This document shows, piece after piece, positions 8,479 through 17,867 of a stretch of DNA of 64,000 bases (position 1 is the stretch's first letter; every line of letters begins with the position of its first letter). Source of the DNA: Pseudofrankia saprophytica (GTDB lineage: Bacteria; Actinomycetota; Actinomycetes; Frankiales; Frankiaceae); NCBI RefSeq assembly GCF_000235425.2, contig NZ_KI912266.1, positions 5,507,482 through 5,571,481 on the forward strand. The letters run 5' to 3'. The position numbers and the translations under genes were made by a program. The notes under the pieces are model-generated. The model made no database searches. It saw only the letters and a list, made by a program, of their open reading frames with translations, and had not been told where the DNA came from.

Positions 8479-9403
8479 TGCCGGCGACGAGGTCTTCCAT
8501 CACGGCGAGGACCCCTACTGGCGCGAAAGCGTCTGGTTCCATTTCTCGGTTCCGGCGCGGAACCTGATCGGGTTCGTCTACTTCTTCTACGATCCGCGCA
8601 CCGGCGTCCCGGGCGGTGGCCCAGCGATCTGGGATCCCAGCGGCGAGGAGACCTACGACTGCCTCTTCTACGACTGGCGCTGGCTGCAACCGACGGCCGA
8701 GCACCTCGACTTCGCCCATGTCGAACTGCCGAACAGCCTCCGCCACGAGGTCCTCGACCCGATGCGGCACTACCGGCTGTCGTACTCGAACCTCGGCCTC
8801 GAGCTCGACCTCGAGTGGACGGCGCTCATGGAACCACACGAGATCCGCAACGATCCGATGTCGATCGTGAGCGGGGCCCGTCACTTCGACCAGCCAGGTC
8901 GGTGCACCGGCTCGTTGGTCCTGCACGGTGAGCGCATCGCCGTCGACTCCTTCTCGCTGCGCGACCGGACCTGGGGGCCGCACCGTCCGGGCGCCACCCG
9001 CGCAGGCGACTACCTCTGGGCCATCGCGTCGCCCGACTCGCACTGGCACGCGATCACCCTCGGCACCGACGAGCCCGGGGTCGAGACCGTCCGCAACGGC
9101 TACCTTTTCCGCGACGGAGTCCTGGGCGATCTCGTCAGCGGAAGCCGACGCGTGCTCGAACGACGGGGGGACGTACCGGCCCGGGTCGCGCTGGACGCCG
9201 TCGACGAACACGGACGCGAGCTGCGGGCGGTCGGGGAGATCCGGACGGCCCTGCGCTGGTTCGGCTGGCCGGGTCGACTCGCCTACTGGACCCTCACCGA
9301 CTGGCAGTGGGACGGCCAACAGGGCTGGGGTGAGAACCAGGAGTTCCACCCGCTCGCCCACGTCCGGGCGCTGCGAGCCGCGAGCAAGAAGGCACCAGCA
9401 TGA
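8468..9403 (+). CDS. Lipocalin-like protein (DUF7064/CrtC-AttH-like), putative
   Basis: A 311-residue protein with a pattern I associate with beta-barrel CrtC/AttH-like proteins: aromatic-rich strands (YWRESVWFHFSV, GFVYFFYDP), a central DSFSLRDRTWGPHRP, and a hydratase-like GDYLWAIASPDSHWHAITLG. GTG 8468 has GGAG 6 bases upstream, and the gene overlaps the SnoaL gene by 11 bases, so the two are translationally coupled. The enzymatic role is unknown; a hydration or isomerisation step on a lipophilic substrate would fit the MaoC-type genes that follow. The family name is tentative. Confidence 0.7.
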   Translation: MGLDAGDEVFHHGEDPYWRESVWFHFSVPARNLIGFVYFFYDPRTGVPGGGPAIWDPSGEETYDCLFYDWRWLQPTAEHLDFAHVELPNSLRHEVLDPMRHYRLSYSNLGLELDLEWTALMEPHEIRNDPMSIVSGARHFDQPGRCTGSLVLHGERIAVDSFSLRDRTWGPHRPGATRAGDYLWAIASPDSHWHAITLGTDEPGVETVRNGYLFRDGVLGDLVSGSRRVLERRGDVPARVALDAVDEHGRELRAVGEIRTALRWFGWPGRLAYWTLTDWQWDGQQGWGENQEFHPLAHVRALRAASKKAPA

Positions 9404-9921
9404 GGCACCCAACGCACCTCGAAGACATCGAACACATCGAAACGCTGGTCACGCCCGAACTCGAGGCCCAGCGTGGCGTATGGACCGACGAGCGGGTTTC
9501 ATATCCGGTGTCGGCGTCCGACATCCGCAGGTGGGCCATCGCGGTGTACTGGGGCGAGACGCCGCCGCGAATCTACTGGGACGAGGAGTACGCCAAGTCG
9601 ACCCGCTGGGGCGGGATCATCGCCCCAGACGACTTCAACCCCTTCGCCTGGGCCGTCCCGGTGAACGACCCGCGACCAGCGGGAGCCGTCCCGGACCGGC
9701 AGGCGAAGAAGGGCGAGAACATCCTCAACGGCGGTATGACCGAGAAGTTCGGCGTGAAGATGCGGCCGGGGGACGTCATCACCGCCCGATCCCGGCTGAC
9801 CCACTGGGAGGAGCGCCAGGGCCGCCACGGGCTCACTCTCTACACGTACGTCGCGACCGAGTGGACCAACCAGAACGGCGAGATCGTCAAGACCCGGGTC
9901 AAGACGACGATCCGCTACTAG
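9400..9921 (+). CDS. MaoC-like N-terminal (FAS1-type) hot-dog dehydratase domain protein
   Basis: A 173-residue hot-dog protein resembling the N-terminal, non-catalytic half of double hot-dog hydratases (VSYPVSASDIRRWAIAVYWGETPPRIYWDEEYAKS, later GVKMRPGDVITARSRL). It overlaps the preceding gene by ATGA. The next gene encodes the complementary MaoC half, so the two probably form a heterodimeric enoyl-CoA hydratase, as known for split steroid hydratases. I see no Asp/His catalytic pair in this subunit. Confidence 0.85.
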   Translation: MRHPTHLEDIEHIETLVTPELEAQRGVWTDERVSYPVSASDIRRWAIAVYWGETPPRIYWDEEYAKSTRWGGIIAPDDFNPFAWAVPVNDPRPAGAVPDRQAKKGENILNGGMTEKFGVKMRPGDVITARSRLTHWEERQGRHGLTLYTYVATEWTNQNGEIVKTRVKTTIRY

Positions 9922-9950
9922 CCGGCCACGACCTGACAAGGACCGATGAG

Positions 9951-10382
9951 ATGGCGCACAACGTCTACTTCGAGGACGTCGAGGTCGGCCAGGAGATCCC
10001 GGCGTTCCAGCGCAGGACCGACGTCATGAACTGGAACCGGTTCGCGGCCGTCAACGACGAGTTCTTCTACGTCCACATGGACGACGAGGCGGGGAAGGCG
10101 GCCGGGCAGGGCGCGGCGTTCGGCATGGGCAACCTGCGCTGGGCCTACGTGCTCAACGCGCTGCGGGCCTGGATCGGTGACGAGGCGGAAATCCGTGAGC
10201 TCGGCATGCAGTTCCGGGCGATCAACCACAAGAACGACGTCCTCACCACCATCGGCGTGGTGACCGGGAAGAAGCAGGAGAACGGGGAGAACCTTGTAGC
10301 CCTGGACATCAACGTGGTCAACCAGGACGGAGTCGGGACCTCTCCAGGTCACGCGGTCGTGTCCCTGCCCGCCCGGGAGTGA
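9951..10382 (+). CDS. MaoC-like hot-dog hydratase, catalytic half
   Basis: A 143-residue single hot-dog protein. NDEFFYVHMD supplies the Asp-x5-His dyad of R-type enoyl-CoA hydratases at about residues 34-40, followed by GMGNLRWAYVLNALRAW. ATG 9951 is preceded by AAGGA about 9 bases upstream, and the gene follows its partner after 29 bases. It should hydrate a trans-2-enoyl-CoA or a related thioester together with the upstream subunit. It ends four bases into the frame start of the LacI gene region. Confidence 0.87.
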   Translation: MAHNVYFEDVEVGQEIPAFQRRTDVMNWNRFAAVNDEFFYVHMDDEAGKAAGQGAAFGMGNLRWAYVLNALRAWIGDEAEIRELGMQFRAINHKNDVLTTIGVVTGKKQENGENLVALDINVVNQDGVGTSPGHAVVSLPARE

Positions 10383-10406
10383 GTCCGTTCGCCTTCAGCG
10401 GTAGAG

Positions 10407-10418
10407 TGAGCGCTAACA
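10407..10418. promoter_or_regulatory. Candidate LacI-type operator at the regulator's own start
   Basis: TGAGCGCTAACA at 10407-10418 matches one half (GCGCTAACA) of the TGTTAGCGCTAACA consensus known for LacI-family sugar repressors. It abuts the proposed ATG of the regulator at 10418. The sequence resembles the stronger site before araA at 11683-11698, suggesting autoregulation. Confidence 0.6.
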
Positions 10419-11638
10419 TGTCGGGGCAGAATCGGCCATCCAGGCCCGCGCCATCCAGGCCCGCGGAGCCGGTCCGGGAGCCCGCCCGAGAGCTGGCCGG
10501 AGGGCCGGATCGGGCGGCACAGGACGCGGGACGGGCTCTGCCGCCGGTGCCCGAGGGCGAGGCCGGCGCACGGGTCCTCACCCGGCGCGCGCCCGGCATG
10601 GCGGACGTGGCCCAGTTGGCCGGCGTCTCACATCAGACGGTGTCGCGGGTGCTGAACGAGCACCCGAACGTCAGGGAGCAGACGCGCCTGCGGGTGCGCG
10701 CGGCGATGGAGCAGCTGGGGTACCGGCCGAACCGCGCGGCCAGGGCACTGGTCACCGGAAGGTCCCAGACCGTGGGGATCGTCGCGCAGAACACCGCGCT
10801 CTACGGGCCGACCTCGATCCTGACCGCGGTCGAGCGGGTGGTGAGCAGGGTCGGGTTCGCCGTCGGCGTCGCCAGTGTCCCGGTGCTCGACCGGGCATCC
10901 ATCGCCGACGCGGTCGCCCGGCTGCTGGACCAGCACGTGGCCGGGATCGTGGTGATCGCGCCGGTGGTGTCGGCCAACGAGGCGCTCGACGACGTCCCGG
11001 ACGACCTGCCGATGGCGGTGATCGACGGCGACCCGGCCCGCCCGTCGCGGCTGGTGACGGTCGACCAGCAGCTGGGGGCCCGCCTGGCGACGCGGTGCCT
11101 GTTGGCCGCGGGGCACGAGACCGTCTGGCACGTGTCCGGCCCACCGGACTGGTTCGACAGCGCGGAGCGCGTGGTGGGCTGGCGCCAGGCGCTGGTCGAC
11201 GCCGGCGCCGAGGTGCCGCCCGTCCTCGCGGCGGACTGGTCGCTGGGCGCCGGTTTCGAGGCGGGGCAGCTGCTGGCGCGGATGCCGGAGGCTCGCGCGG
11301 TCTTCGCCGCCAACGACCACCTCGCGCTGGGCGTCATGAAGGCGCTGCGCCAGGCCGGATTGTCGGTGCCGGGCGACGTGAGCATCGTCGGGTTCGACGA
11401 CATCCCGGAGGCGGGCTACGTCAGCCCGCCGTTGACGACCGTTCGCCCGGACTTCGAGGCCGTCGCCGAACAGGCCGTGCGCCTGTTGCTGGCGCAGCTG
11501 GACGACCCCTCCCCCGACGGGCTCCCGCGCCTCGCGCCGATCCCGCCCAGCCTGGTCGAGCGGGAGAGCGTCGCCCCGCCGGGGCGCGCCGCGCCGCGCC
11601 GCCGCGCGGGAGTCGCCCGCCGTTCCGGCGGCCGGTAG
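10418..11638 (+). CDS. LacI family regulator of L-arabinose genes
   Basis: A 406-residue LacI-type repressor. The helix-turn-helix lies at about residues 61-82 ([20 protein letters not shown]), followed by the hinge [21 protein letters not shown] and a periplasmic-binding-protein-like sugar domain that includes [17 protein letters not shown] and [13 protein letters not shown]. About 60 Pro/Arg-rich residues precede the HTH, which is unusually long; a start at ATG 10598 would give a conventional protein. I keep ATG 10418, which has a matching operator next to it. It sits just upstream of araA and is most likely the arabinose-responsive repressor of araA-araB-araD. Confidence 0.9.
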   Translation: MSGQNRPSRPAPSRPAEPVREPARELAGGPDRAAQDAGRALPPVPEGEAGARVLTRRAPGMADVAQLAGVSHQTVSRVLNEHPNVREQTRLRVRAAMEQLGYRPNRAARALVTGRSQTVGIVAQNTALYGPTSILTAVERVVSRVGFAVGVASVPVLDRASIADAVARLLDQHVAGIVVIAPVVSANEALDDVPDDLPMAVIDGDPARPSRLVTVDQQLGARLATRCLLAAGHETVWHVSGPPDWFDSAERVVGWRQALVDAGAEVPPVLAADWSLGAGFEAGQLLARMPEARAVFAANDHLALGVMKALRQAGLSVPGDVSIVGFDDIPEAGYVSPPLTTVRPDFEAVAEQAVRLLLAQLDDPSPDGLPRLAPIPPSLVERESVAPPGRAAPRRRAGVARRSGGR

Positions 11639-11670
11639 ACCCGACCGTCCCCGGGCGCCGCTCTCGCACC

Positions 11671-11699
11671 TTGACGGTCGATTTGTTAACGCTAACAAT
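11671..11699 (+). promoter_or_regulatory. araA promoter with overlapping LacI-type operator
   Basis: The -35 TTGACG (11671-11676) and -10 AACAAT (11694-11699) are separated by 17 bases. The operator TTGTTA-ACGC-TAACAA at 11683-11698 has perfect 6-bp arms and covers the spacer and most of the -10, so bound repressor would block RNA polymerase. It shares the TAACA half-site with the element at 10407-10418. Confidence 0.8.
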
Positions 11700-11793
11700 G
11701 TGGCCGGGCCGCCCAGACTCTCCCCTGGTGCCGCCGCGGCGCCGACCGCTCGTTCCCGGGCCGATGCCGCCGTCCGCACTGAAACGAGGCCGC

Positions 11794-13326
11794 ATGTCGC
11801 TACCCGCCCTCCAGCACGCGGTGCCCGTCCTGTCCGGCGCCACGGTCTGGTTCCTGACGGGCAGCCAGCACCTGTACGGGCCCGAGACCCTCGAGCAGGT
11901 CGCGGCGCAGTCGCGCCGCATCGCCGACGGGCTGGCCAGCGACGGCACGATCCCGGCGCGGGTCACCTGGCAGCCGGTGCTGACCGACGCGGACACCATC
12001 GCCGCCGTCTGCCAGCAGGCCAACGTCGACCCGTCGTGCGTCGGGGTGATCGCCTGGATGCACACCTTCTCGCCGGCGAAGATGTGGATCCGCGGGCTGG
12101 AGGCGCTCGACAAGCCGTTGCTGCACCTGCACACGCAGGCCAACCAGGCGCTGCCCTGGGACAGCCTCGACATGGACTTCATGAACCTCAACCAGGCCGC
12201 CCATGGCGACCGGGAGTTCGGCTACATCCAGACCCGGCTGCGGCTGCCCAGGGTGACGGTCGTCGGGCATGTCGAGGACCCACGCACCCGCCACCGCGTC
12301 GGCCGCTGGGCCCGCGTCGCGGCCGCCCGCGCCGACCTGCGCGGGATGCGGCTCGTCCGCTTCGGCGACAACATGCGCGGCGTGGCCGTCACCGAGGGCG
12401 ACAAGGTGGCGGCCGAGATCCGTTTCGGCGTCGCCGTCAACACCCACTCGGTGAACGACCTGGTCGACGTGGTGGACGCGGTCGACGACGACGCGGTCGA
12501 CGAGCTCACCGGCGTCTACGACGAGCAGTACGACGTCGCCCCCGAGCTGCGCGCCGACGGCGAACGCCACGGGTCGCTGCGCTACGCGGCCCGGGTCGAG
12601 GCCGGGCTGCGCCGGTTCCTCACCGACGGCGGCTACCAGGCGTTCACCACCAACTTCGAGGATCTCGGCGGGCTGCGCCAGCTCCCCGGCCTGGCGGTGC
12701 AGCGGCTGATGGCCGACGGGTACGGTTTCGGCGGCGAGGGAGACTGGAAGACCGCCCTGCTGCTGCGCGCCGTCAAGGTCATGGGCGCGGGCCTGCCCGG
12801 CGGCACCTCCTTCATGGAGGACTACACGTACCACCTCGGCCCTGGGCCACAGCGCATCCTCGGCGCCCACATGCTGGAGGTCTGCCCCACGATCTCGGCG
12901 GCCCGCCCCACGGCCGAGATCCACCCGCTGAGCATCGGCGGGCGCCAGGATCCCGTCCGGCTCCGGTTCACCGCCGCACCCGGACCGGGCCTCGTGGTGG
13001 GGATCTGCGACCTCGGCGGCCGGTTCCGGCTCGTGGCCAACACCATCGACGTCGTCGAGCCCGACCACGAGCTGCCGAGGCTTCCGGTCGCCTGCGCGGT
13101 GTGGGCCCCGCGGCCGGACCTGCCGACCTCCGCCGAATGCTGGCTGACTGCCGGCGGCCCGCACCACACCGTCCTGTCCACCGCCGTGGACGTCGACATG
13201 CTGGACATGTTCGCCGGCATGACCGGCGTCGAGCTCGCGCTCATCGACGCCGAGACCACCGTCCGCTCCTTCGGCGCCGACCTGCGGCTGAACGACCTCT
13301 ACTTCAGCCTCGACCGCCGCCGCTAG
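11794..13326 (+). CDS. araA: L-arabinose isomerase
   Basis: A 510-residue cytosolic Mn-dependent enzyme that converts L-arabinose to L-ribulose. Start [19 protein letters not shown] and [18 protein letters not shown] are family signatures. The metal ligands align as Glu315 (FGGEGDWKT), Glu342 (SFMEDYTYH), His359 (GAHMLEVCP) and His457/458 (GGPHHTVLS). Length is normal (about 500). ATG 11794 follows a GAGG about 5 bases away and begins just before the conserved region. It is the first gene of the arabinose operon, about 90 bases downstream of the predicted promoter. Confidence 0.97.
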   Translation: MSLPALQHAVPVLSGATVWFLTGSQHLYGPETLEQVAAQSRRIADGLASDGTIPARVTWQPVLTDADTIAAVCQQANVDPSCVGVIAWMHTFSPAKMWIRGLEALDKPLLHLHTQANQALPWDSLDMDFMNLNQAAHGDREFGYIQTRLRLPRVTVVGHVEDPRTRHRVGRWARVAAARADLRGMRLVRFGDNMRGVAVTEGDKVAAEIRFGVAVNTHSVNDLVDVVDAVDDDAVDELTGVYDEQYDVAPELRADGERHGSLRYAARVEAGLRRFLTDGGYQAFTTNFEDLGGLRQLPGLAVQRLMADGYGFGGEGDWKTALLLRAVKVMGAGLPGGTSFMEDYTYHLGPGPQRILGAHMLEVCPTISAARPTAEIHPLSIGGRQDPVRLRFTAAPGPGLVVGICDLGGRFRLVANTIDVVEPDHELPRLPVACAVWAPRPDLPTSAECWLTAGGPHHTVLSTAVDVDMLDMFAGMTGVELALIDAETTVRSFGADLRLNDLYFSLDRRR

Positions 13327-13373
13327 CCGGTACCCGGCCCATCCCCACCCGGCCCATCCGCGCGAGGAGCGCC

Positions 13374-15236
13374 ATGACCGCCACTCCCGATCCCGCACTC
13401 CGGGACGCGTACGTCGTCGGCATCGACTTCGGCACGCTGTCCGGGCGCGCCAGCGTGATCCGGGTCCGCGACGGACACGAGCTGGCGACCTCCGTGCACG
13501 TCTACCCCGACGGCGTGATCGAGCGCCGGCTTCCGGGCGGCCGGGAGCTGCCGCCGGACTGGGCGCTGCAGAACCCGCGCGACTGGATCGCCGTCCTCGC
13601 CAGCGCCGTCCCCGCCGCCGTGCGCGACGCGGGAGTGGACCCGGCCGAGGTGCTCGGCATCGGCACCGACTTCACCGCCTGCACCGTGCTTCCGACGACC
13701 GCGGACGGCACGCCGCTGTGCGAGCTGCCGGACTATGCCGGCCGGCCGCACGCCTGGCCGAAGCTCTGGAAGCACCACGCGGCCCAGCCACACGCCGACC
13801 GGGTCAACGCCCTCGCCCACGAGCGCGGCGAGCCCTGGATCGCCCGGTACGGCGGGAAGATCTCCAGCGAGTGGCAGGTGGCCAAGGCGCTGCAGGTCCT
13901 CGAGGAGGACCCCGAGGTCTACGCCGCCACCGAGCGCTGGATCGAGGCGGCCGACTGGATCGTCTGGCAGCTCACCGGGACGGAGACCCGCAACACCTGC
14001 GCCGCCGGGTACAAGGGGATATTCCAGGACGGCGCCTACCCCAGCCGGGACTTCCTCGCCGCGCTCGATCCCGCGTTCGCCGACTACCCGGACACGCGCC
14101 TGTCGACCGCGCTGCTTCCGCTCGGCGCCCCGGCCGGGAGCCTGACGGCCCGCGCCGCCGGGTGGACCGGTCTGGCCGCCGGCACCGTCGTCGCGGCCGG
14201 CAACGTGGACGCCCACGTCAGCGCTCCCGCGGTCGGGGTCACCGAGCCCGGGCACATGCTCGCGGTGATGGGCACCTCCACCTGCCACGTCATGTCCGCG
14301 GACACGCTCGCCGACGTGCCCGGCATGTGCGGCGTCGTCGACGGCGGCATCATCGCGGGCCGCTACGGCTACGAGGCCGGCCAGTCCGGCGTCGGCGACA
14401 TCTTCGCCTGGTGGGCGGAGCACCACGTCCCCGACTCCTACCGCCTCGCTGCCCGGGCCGCCGGTGAGTCCCTGCACCAGTACCTCACCGAGCTGACCGC
14501 CATCGACCCGGTCGGTAGCCACGGGCTGCTCGCTCTGGACTGGATGAACGGCAACCGGTCGGTCCTCGTCGACCACACGCTGTCCGGGGTGATCGTCGGC
14601 CTGACGCTGGCGACCCGCCCCGAGCACGTCTACCGCGCGCTGCTGGAAGCCACCGCGTTCGGCACCCGCCGGATCCTCGACGCCTTCCGCGACGCCGGCG
14701 TGCCCGTCCGGGAGTTCTACGCCGCCGGCGGACTGGTCCAGAACGCCACCCTCATGCGGCTCTACGCCGACGTCCTCGGCTACCCGATCCACGTCGCCGC
14801 GACCAGCCAGGCCCCGGCGCTCGGCTCCGCCATCCACGCCGCCGTCGCGGCCGGCGCCTATCCGGACGTGCCCGCCGCCGCGGCCGCCATGAGCCGGGTG
14901 GACCGCGACGCCTACCTCCCGGACCCGGCCCGGCACGCCGCCTACACCCGCCTCTACGACGAATACCGCGCGCTGCACGACTACTTCGGCGCCACCACCG
15001 CCGGAACGGGCGGTGTGCTGCACCGCCTGCGTGCCCTGCGCGACGAGGCCCTGCGTGCCGCGGCCTCGCGCGGCGAGGCCCCGGGCGGCGAGGCCCGGCG
15101 CGGCTTCGCGAGGCCGCCGGCGGACGATCCGGCGTTCCCCGATCCGGCGTTCCCCGATCCGGCACCGCTCGCGCGCACGATCGCGACGACGGCGGCCAGC
15201 CCACACCCGACCAGCGCGACCGGAGACCCACGATGA
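13374..15236 (+). CDS. araB: Ribulokinase
   Basis: A 620-residue FGGY-family kinase that phosphorylates L-ribulose with ATP. The phosphate-binding motif is GIDFGTLSGRASVI near the N-terminus, and the second lobe carries AVMGTSTCHVM, GYEAGQSGVGDIFAWW and REFYAAGGLVQNATLM. GAGGAG precedes ATG 13374. The family is normally about 550-570 residues; here the last 60 or so are Ala/Pro/Arg-rich and include a tandem FPDPA repeat, so the C-terminal tail is probably disordered and lineage-specific. It overlaps araD by ATGA. Confidence 0.96.
   Translation: MTATPDPALRDAYVVGIDFGTLSGRASVIRVRDGHELATSVHVYPDGVIERRLPGGRELPPDWALQNPRDWIAVLASAVPAAVRDAGVDPAEVLGIGTDFTACTVLPTTADGTPLCELPDYAGRPHAWPKLWKHHAAQPHADRVNALAHERGEPWIARYGGKISSEWQVAKALQVLEEDPEVYAATERWIEAADWIVWQLTGTETRNTCAAGYKGIFQDGAYPSRDFLAALDPAFADYPDTRLSTALLPLGAPAGSLTARAAGWTGLAAGTVVAAGNVDAHVSAPAVGVTEPGHMLAVMGTSTCHVMSADTLADVPGMCGVVDGGIIAGRYGYEAGQSGVGDIFAWWAEHHVPDSYRLAARAAGESLHQYLTELTAIDPVGSHGLLALDWMNGNRSVLVDHTLSGVIVGLTLATRPEHVYRALLEATAFGTRRILDAFRDAGVPVREFYAAGGLVQNATLMRLYADVLGYPIHVAATSQAPALGSAIHAAVAAGAYPDVPAAAAAMSRVDRDAYLPDPARHAAYTRLYDEYRALHDYFGATTAGTGGVLHRLRALRDEALRAAASRGEAPGGEARRGFARPPADDPAFPDPAFPDPAPLARTIATTAASPHPTSATGDPR
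15126..15163 (+). repeat. 15-bp tandem repeat in the araB tail
   Basis: GATCCGGCGTTCCCC occurs twice in tandem (15126-15140, 15141-15155), followed by GATCCGGC (15156-15163). It encodes repeated DPAFP and sits in the low-complexity C-terminal extension, consistent with slippage expansion that keeps the frame. Confidence 0.85.
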
Positions 15237-15937
15237 CCAACCAGGCGCCCTGGCCCGCCGTCGACGAGGCACGCGACCAGCTCGTCGACCTGCACCTGTC
15301 CCTCGTCGACAACGGCCTCGTCGCCTGGACCTCCGGCAACGTCTCGGCCCGCGCCCGCGACGCGCACGGCCGGGAGGTCCTGGTGATCAAGCCCTCCGGG
15401 GTCGACTACACCGAGCTGACGGCGCAGAAGATGGTCGTCTGCGACCTGTACGGCACCGTGGTGGCGGGCAGCCTCAGCCCGTCCAGCGACACCGCCGCGC
15501 ACGCCTACGTCTACCGGCACCGCCCGGACGTGGGCGGCGTCGTGCACACCCACTCCCCCTACGCCTGCGCCTGGGCCGCCCGCCACGAACCCATCCCGTG
15601 CGTGCTGTCCGCCATGGCCGACGAGTTCGGCGGGCCCATCCCGGTCGGCCCGCTCACCGCGATCGGCGACGACTCCATCGGCCGTGGCATCGTCGCCACC
15701 CTCGACGGGCACCGCTCCCCGGCGGTGCTCCTGGCCAACCACGGCGTGTTCACCATCGGCCCGACCGCCCGCGCGGCCGTCAAGGCGGCGGTCATGTGCG
15801 AGGACGTCGCCCGCAGCGTCCACTTCGCCCATCAGCTCGGCATCCCGAAGCCGATCCCGCCCGACCTCATCGACCGGTTCTACCACCGCTACCAGAACGC
15901 CTACGGCCAGCACGACCAGCCGATCGCGTCCCCCTGA
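15233..15937 (+). CDS. araD: L-ribulose-5-phosphate 4-epimerase
   Basis: A 234-residue class II aldolase-fold Zn enzyme that converts L-ribulose 5-phosphate to D-xylulose 5-phosphate, feeding the pentose phosphate pathway. The Zn ligands are His105 and His107 (VVHTHSPYA) and His170 (LANHGVF). Substrate loop residues are TSGNVSAR and KPSGVDY, and Asp86 sits in SPSSDTAAH. Start overlaps the araB stop (ATGA), so translation is coupled. With araA and araB this completes the bacterial L-arabinose pathway. No arabinose transporter gene is visible in the window. Confidence 0.95.
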   Translation: MTNQAPWPAVDEARDQLVDLHLSLVDNGLVAWTSGNVSARARDAHGREVLVIKPSGVDYTELTAQKMVVCDLYGTVVAGSLSPSSDTAAHAYVYRHRPDVGGVVHTHSPYACAWAARHEPIPCVLSAMADEFGGPIPVGPLTAIGDDSIGRGIVATLDGHRSPAVLLANHGVFTIGPTARAAVKAAVMCEDVARSVHFAHQLGIPKPIPPDLIDRFYHRYQNAYGQHDQPIASP

Positions 15938-16105
15938 CCAGGTCCTCCGCGGCCGTCGCGCCACACGCCGAATCGCGCGCGACGCAGGATGACTGCACAA
16001 GGTGACCGATTTGCGCTCTCGTCCGGGGGTACGGAGATACACCGTGGCCCCGGCGCATCTCTGGGGGACGGCTGGCCGTCGGACCATCGGCGGGAGGCGA
16101 CGCCC

Positions 16106-17830
16106 GTGACCAGACGCGATGGTCCCTCGGGTCCTGCGGGGCTGTTCGGCCTCGTCCAGACAGGTCTGATCGTCTCCGGCGTCGACGACGGCCTCGTGCA
16201 TCAGATCAACGCGGCGGCCTGCGAGCTGCTCGGCCGGCACGAGGCCACGGTCGTCGGTAGGCCCTGGCACCAGTTGGTGGACCCGACCCAGCTGGACGAA
16301 CTCAACGAGGCCGTCCGCAGAGGTGAAGCGGACAGGAAGGAAGATCGAACTCGAATCGTCCGGTTCGTCCGACCGGACGGCAGGGTCATTCATGTGCTGG
16401 CATCCGGGCCCATCGCCGCCGCGAACGGCATCCCGTGCTTCGTCACTCAACTTCTGGACATCACGCAGCTCGTCTCGACCAATCTGCAGCTACAGCTGGT
16501 GGTCGACCACATGCCGGTCTCGATCTTCCTCCTCGATCACGAGGGCCGCGTGCTGGTCAGCGGCGGCGCGGCCACCCAACCACCGGCGACAGCGCTGCGG
16601 CAGGCGGCGGCATCCAGCGTCTACGAGACCTTCGCCGACCAGCCAGCGGTCCTGGCGTTGCTCCGCCGGGCGATGCGCGGCGAACACGCGCACGACGTGG
16701 TCGAGTCCCAGGGCCGGTGGTACGACATCTACCTCGACCCCATGCCGGGCACCTCCGCCGGAGGCGCCGCCGTATCAGGGCCGGCGGTCGCCGGCATCGT
16801 CAACGACGTCACCGAACGCGAGCGGTCGGCCGCCACCCAGCGCCTGCGGACCGCACGCCAGACAGCCCTGGCGGACCTGGCGCAGTCCGCGCTGGAAAGC
16901 GCCGACGAGGAAAAGCTGTGCGAGGACGCCGCACGGACCCTCCTCGACCGGCTCCCGGCCGACGACGTCACCTTGCGACGCCACTGGGAACCCGAGCGGC
17001 AAACGCCTGGCGCGGGTCCGGTCGACCAGGCCGTGGCGCCGACGGCCAAGGGACCGGACGGATGTGCCGCCCGCGTCACCCCATCGGTCGTACGAGTGCC
17101 GGTCGGCCGAGCGGACGCGCCCGTCGCGACCCTCGTCGTCCGCCGGCACGCCGGTGGCTTCAACCCGGACAGCATCGCGTTCATCCGGGCGGTCGCCGCG
17201 GTCGTCGGCGCCGCGGTGATCCGGATCCGGGCCGAGGACGACGCCCGCTACCGCGCCTGGCATGACTCACTCACCGGTCTGGCCAACCGGGCGGCGCTCC
17301 TGGACCGACTGGGACGCGGCCTGCGGCGCGCCCGCGCCGACCGACGCGCCGTCGGGGTCCTGTTCCTCGACCTGGACGGGTTCAAGTCCGTCAACGACAC
17401 CCTCGGGCACCAGGCCGGCGACGCACTGCTGCGCGCGGTCGCCGACCGGCTCCGCTACGTGGTCCGGCCCGGTGACGTCGTCGGCCGGCTCGCCGGCGAC
17501 GAGTTCGCCGTGCTGTGCGAGGACACCGACCTGGACGACCTGCGCGCCATCGGCAACCGCATCCTCGCCGCGCTGGCCGAGCCGGTCACGCTACGCCGCA
17601 CGGTCCAGATCAAGGGCAGCGTCGGGATCGCGCTGTCAGATCCCGACCTCACCGACGCCGAGGACCTGCTCAACGCCGCCGACATGGCCATGTACGAGGC
17701 CAAGCACGGCGGCCCCGGACGCTGCGTCACCTACGACCCCCGGACCCACGCCGCGCCCGCCGCCAAACCGAACGACACCACCGAACCGCGCGGCGCACCT
17801 GGCCGCCGACGGTCTCGGGATCCCCGCTGA
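16106..17830 (+). CDS. PAS/GGDEF diguanylate cyclase
   Basis: About 574 residues. Two PAS-like segments (roughly 15-125 and 130-250 from this start; LLGRHEATVVGRPWHQLVDP and HMPVSIFLLDHEGRVLVS) precede a GAF-like stretch and a C-terminal GGDEF domain. The active-site loop is RLAGDEFAVL, an AGDEF variant that is compatible with activity. The inhibitory I-site RPGD lies exactly five residues upstream, so feedback by c-di-GMP is likely. No EAL domain and no transmembrane helix. GTG 16106 has GGGAGG 8 bases upstream; ATG 15989 is an alternative with a weak site. It follows araD by 168 bases. Confidence 0.9.
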   Translation: MTRRDGPSGPAGLFGLVQTGLIVSGVDDGLVHQINAAACELLGRHEATVVGRPWHQLVDPTQLDELNEAVRRGEADRKEDRTRIVRFVRPDGRVIHVLASGPIAAANGIPCFVTQLLDITQLVSTNLQLQLVVDHMPVSIFLLDHEGRVLVSGGAATQPPATALRQAAASSVYETFADQPAVLALLRRAMRGEHAHDVVESQGRWYDIYLDPMPGTSAGGAAVSGPAVAGIVNDVTERERSAATQRLRTARQTALADLAQSALESADEEKLCEDAARTLLDRLPADDVTLRRHWEPERQTPGAGPVDQAVAPTAKGPDGCAARVTPSVVRVPVGRADAPVATLVVRRHAGGFNPDSIAFIRAVAAVVGAAVIRIRAEDDARYRAWHDSLTGLANRAALLDRLGRGLRRARADRRAVGVLFLDLDGFKSVNDTLGHQAGDALLRAVADRLRYVVRPGDVVGRLAGDEFAVLCEDTDLDDLRAIGNRILAALAEPVTLRRTVQIKGSVGIALSDPDLTDAEDLLNAADMAMYEAKHGGPGRCVTYDPRTHAAPAAKPNDTTEPRGAPGRRRSRDPR

Positions 17831-17867
17831 CCGGGCCGCACCGGCCGGGACCACTCATCAAGGCAGG

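Noticed and set aside
13323..15272. A long open frame antisense to araB (649 codons)
   Set aside because: It is a GC-bias shadow of a well-conserved kinase gene, with low-complexity Gly/Arg/Val translation and no ribosome site.
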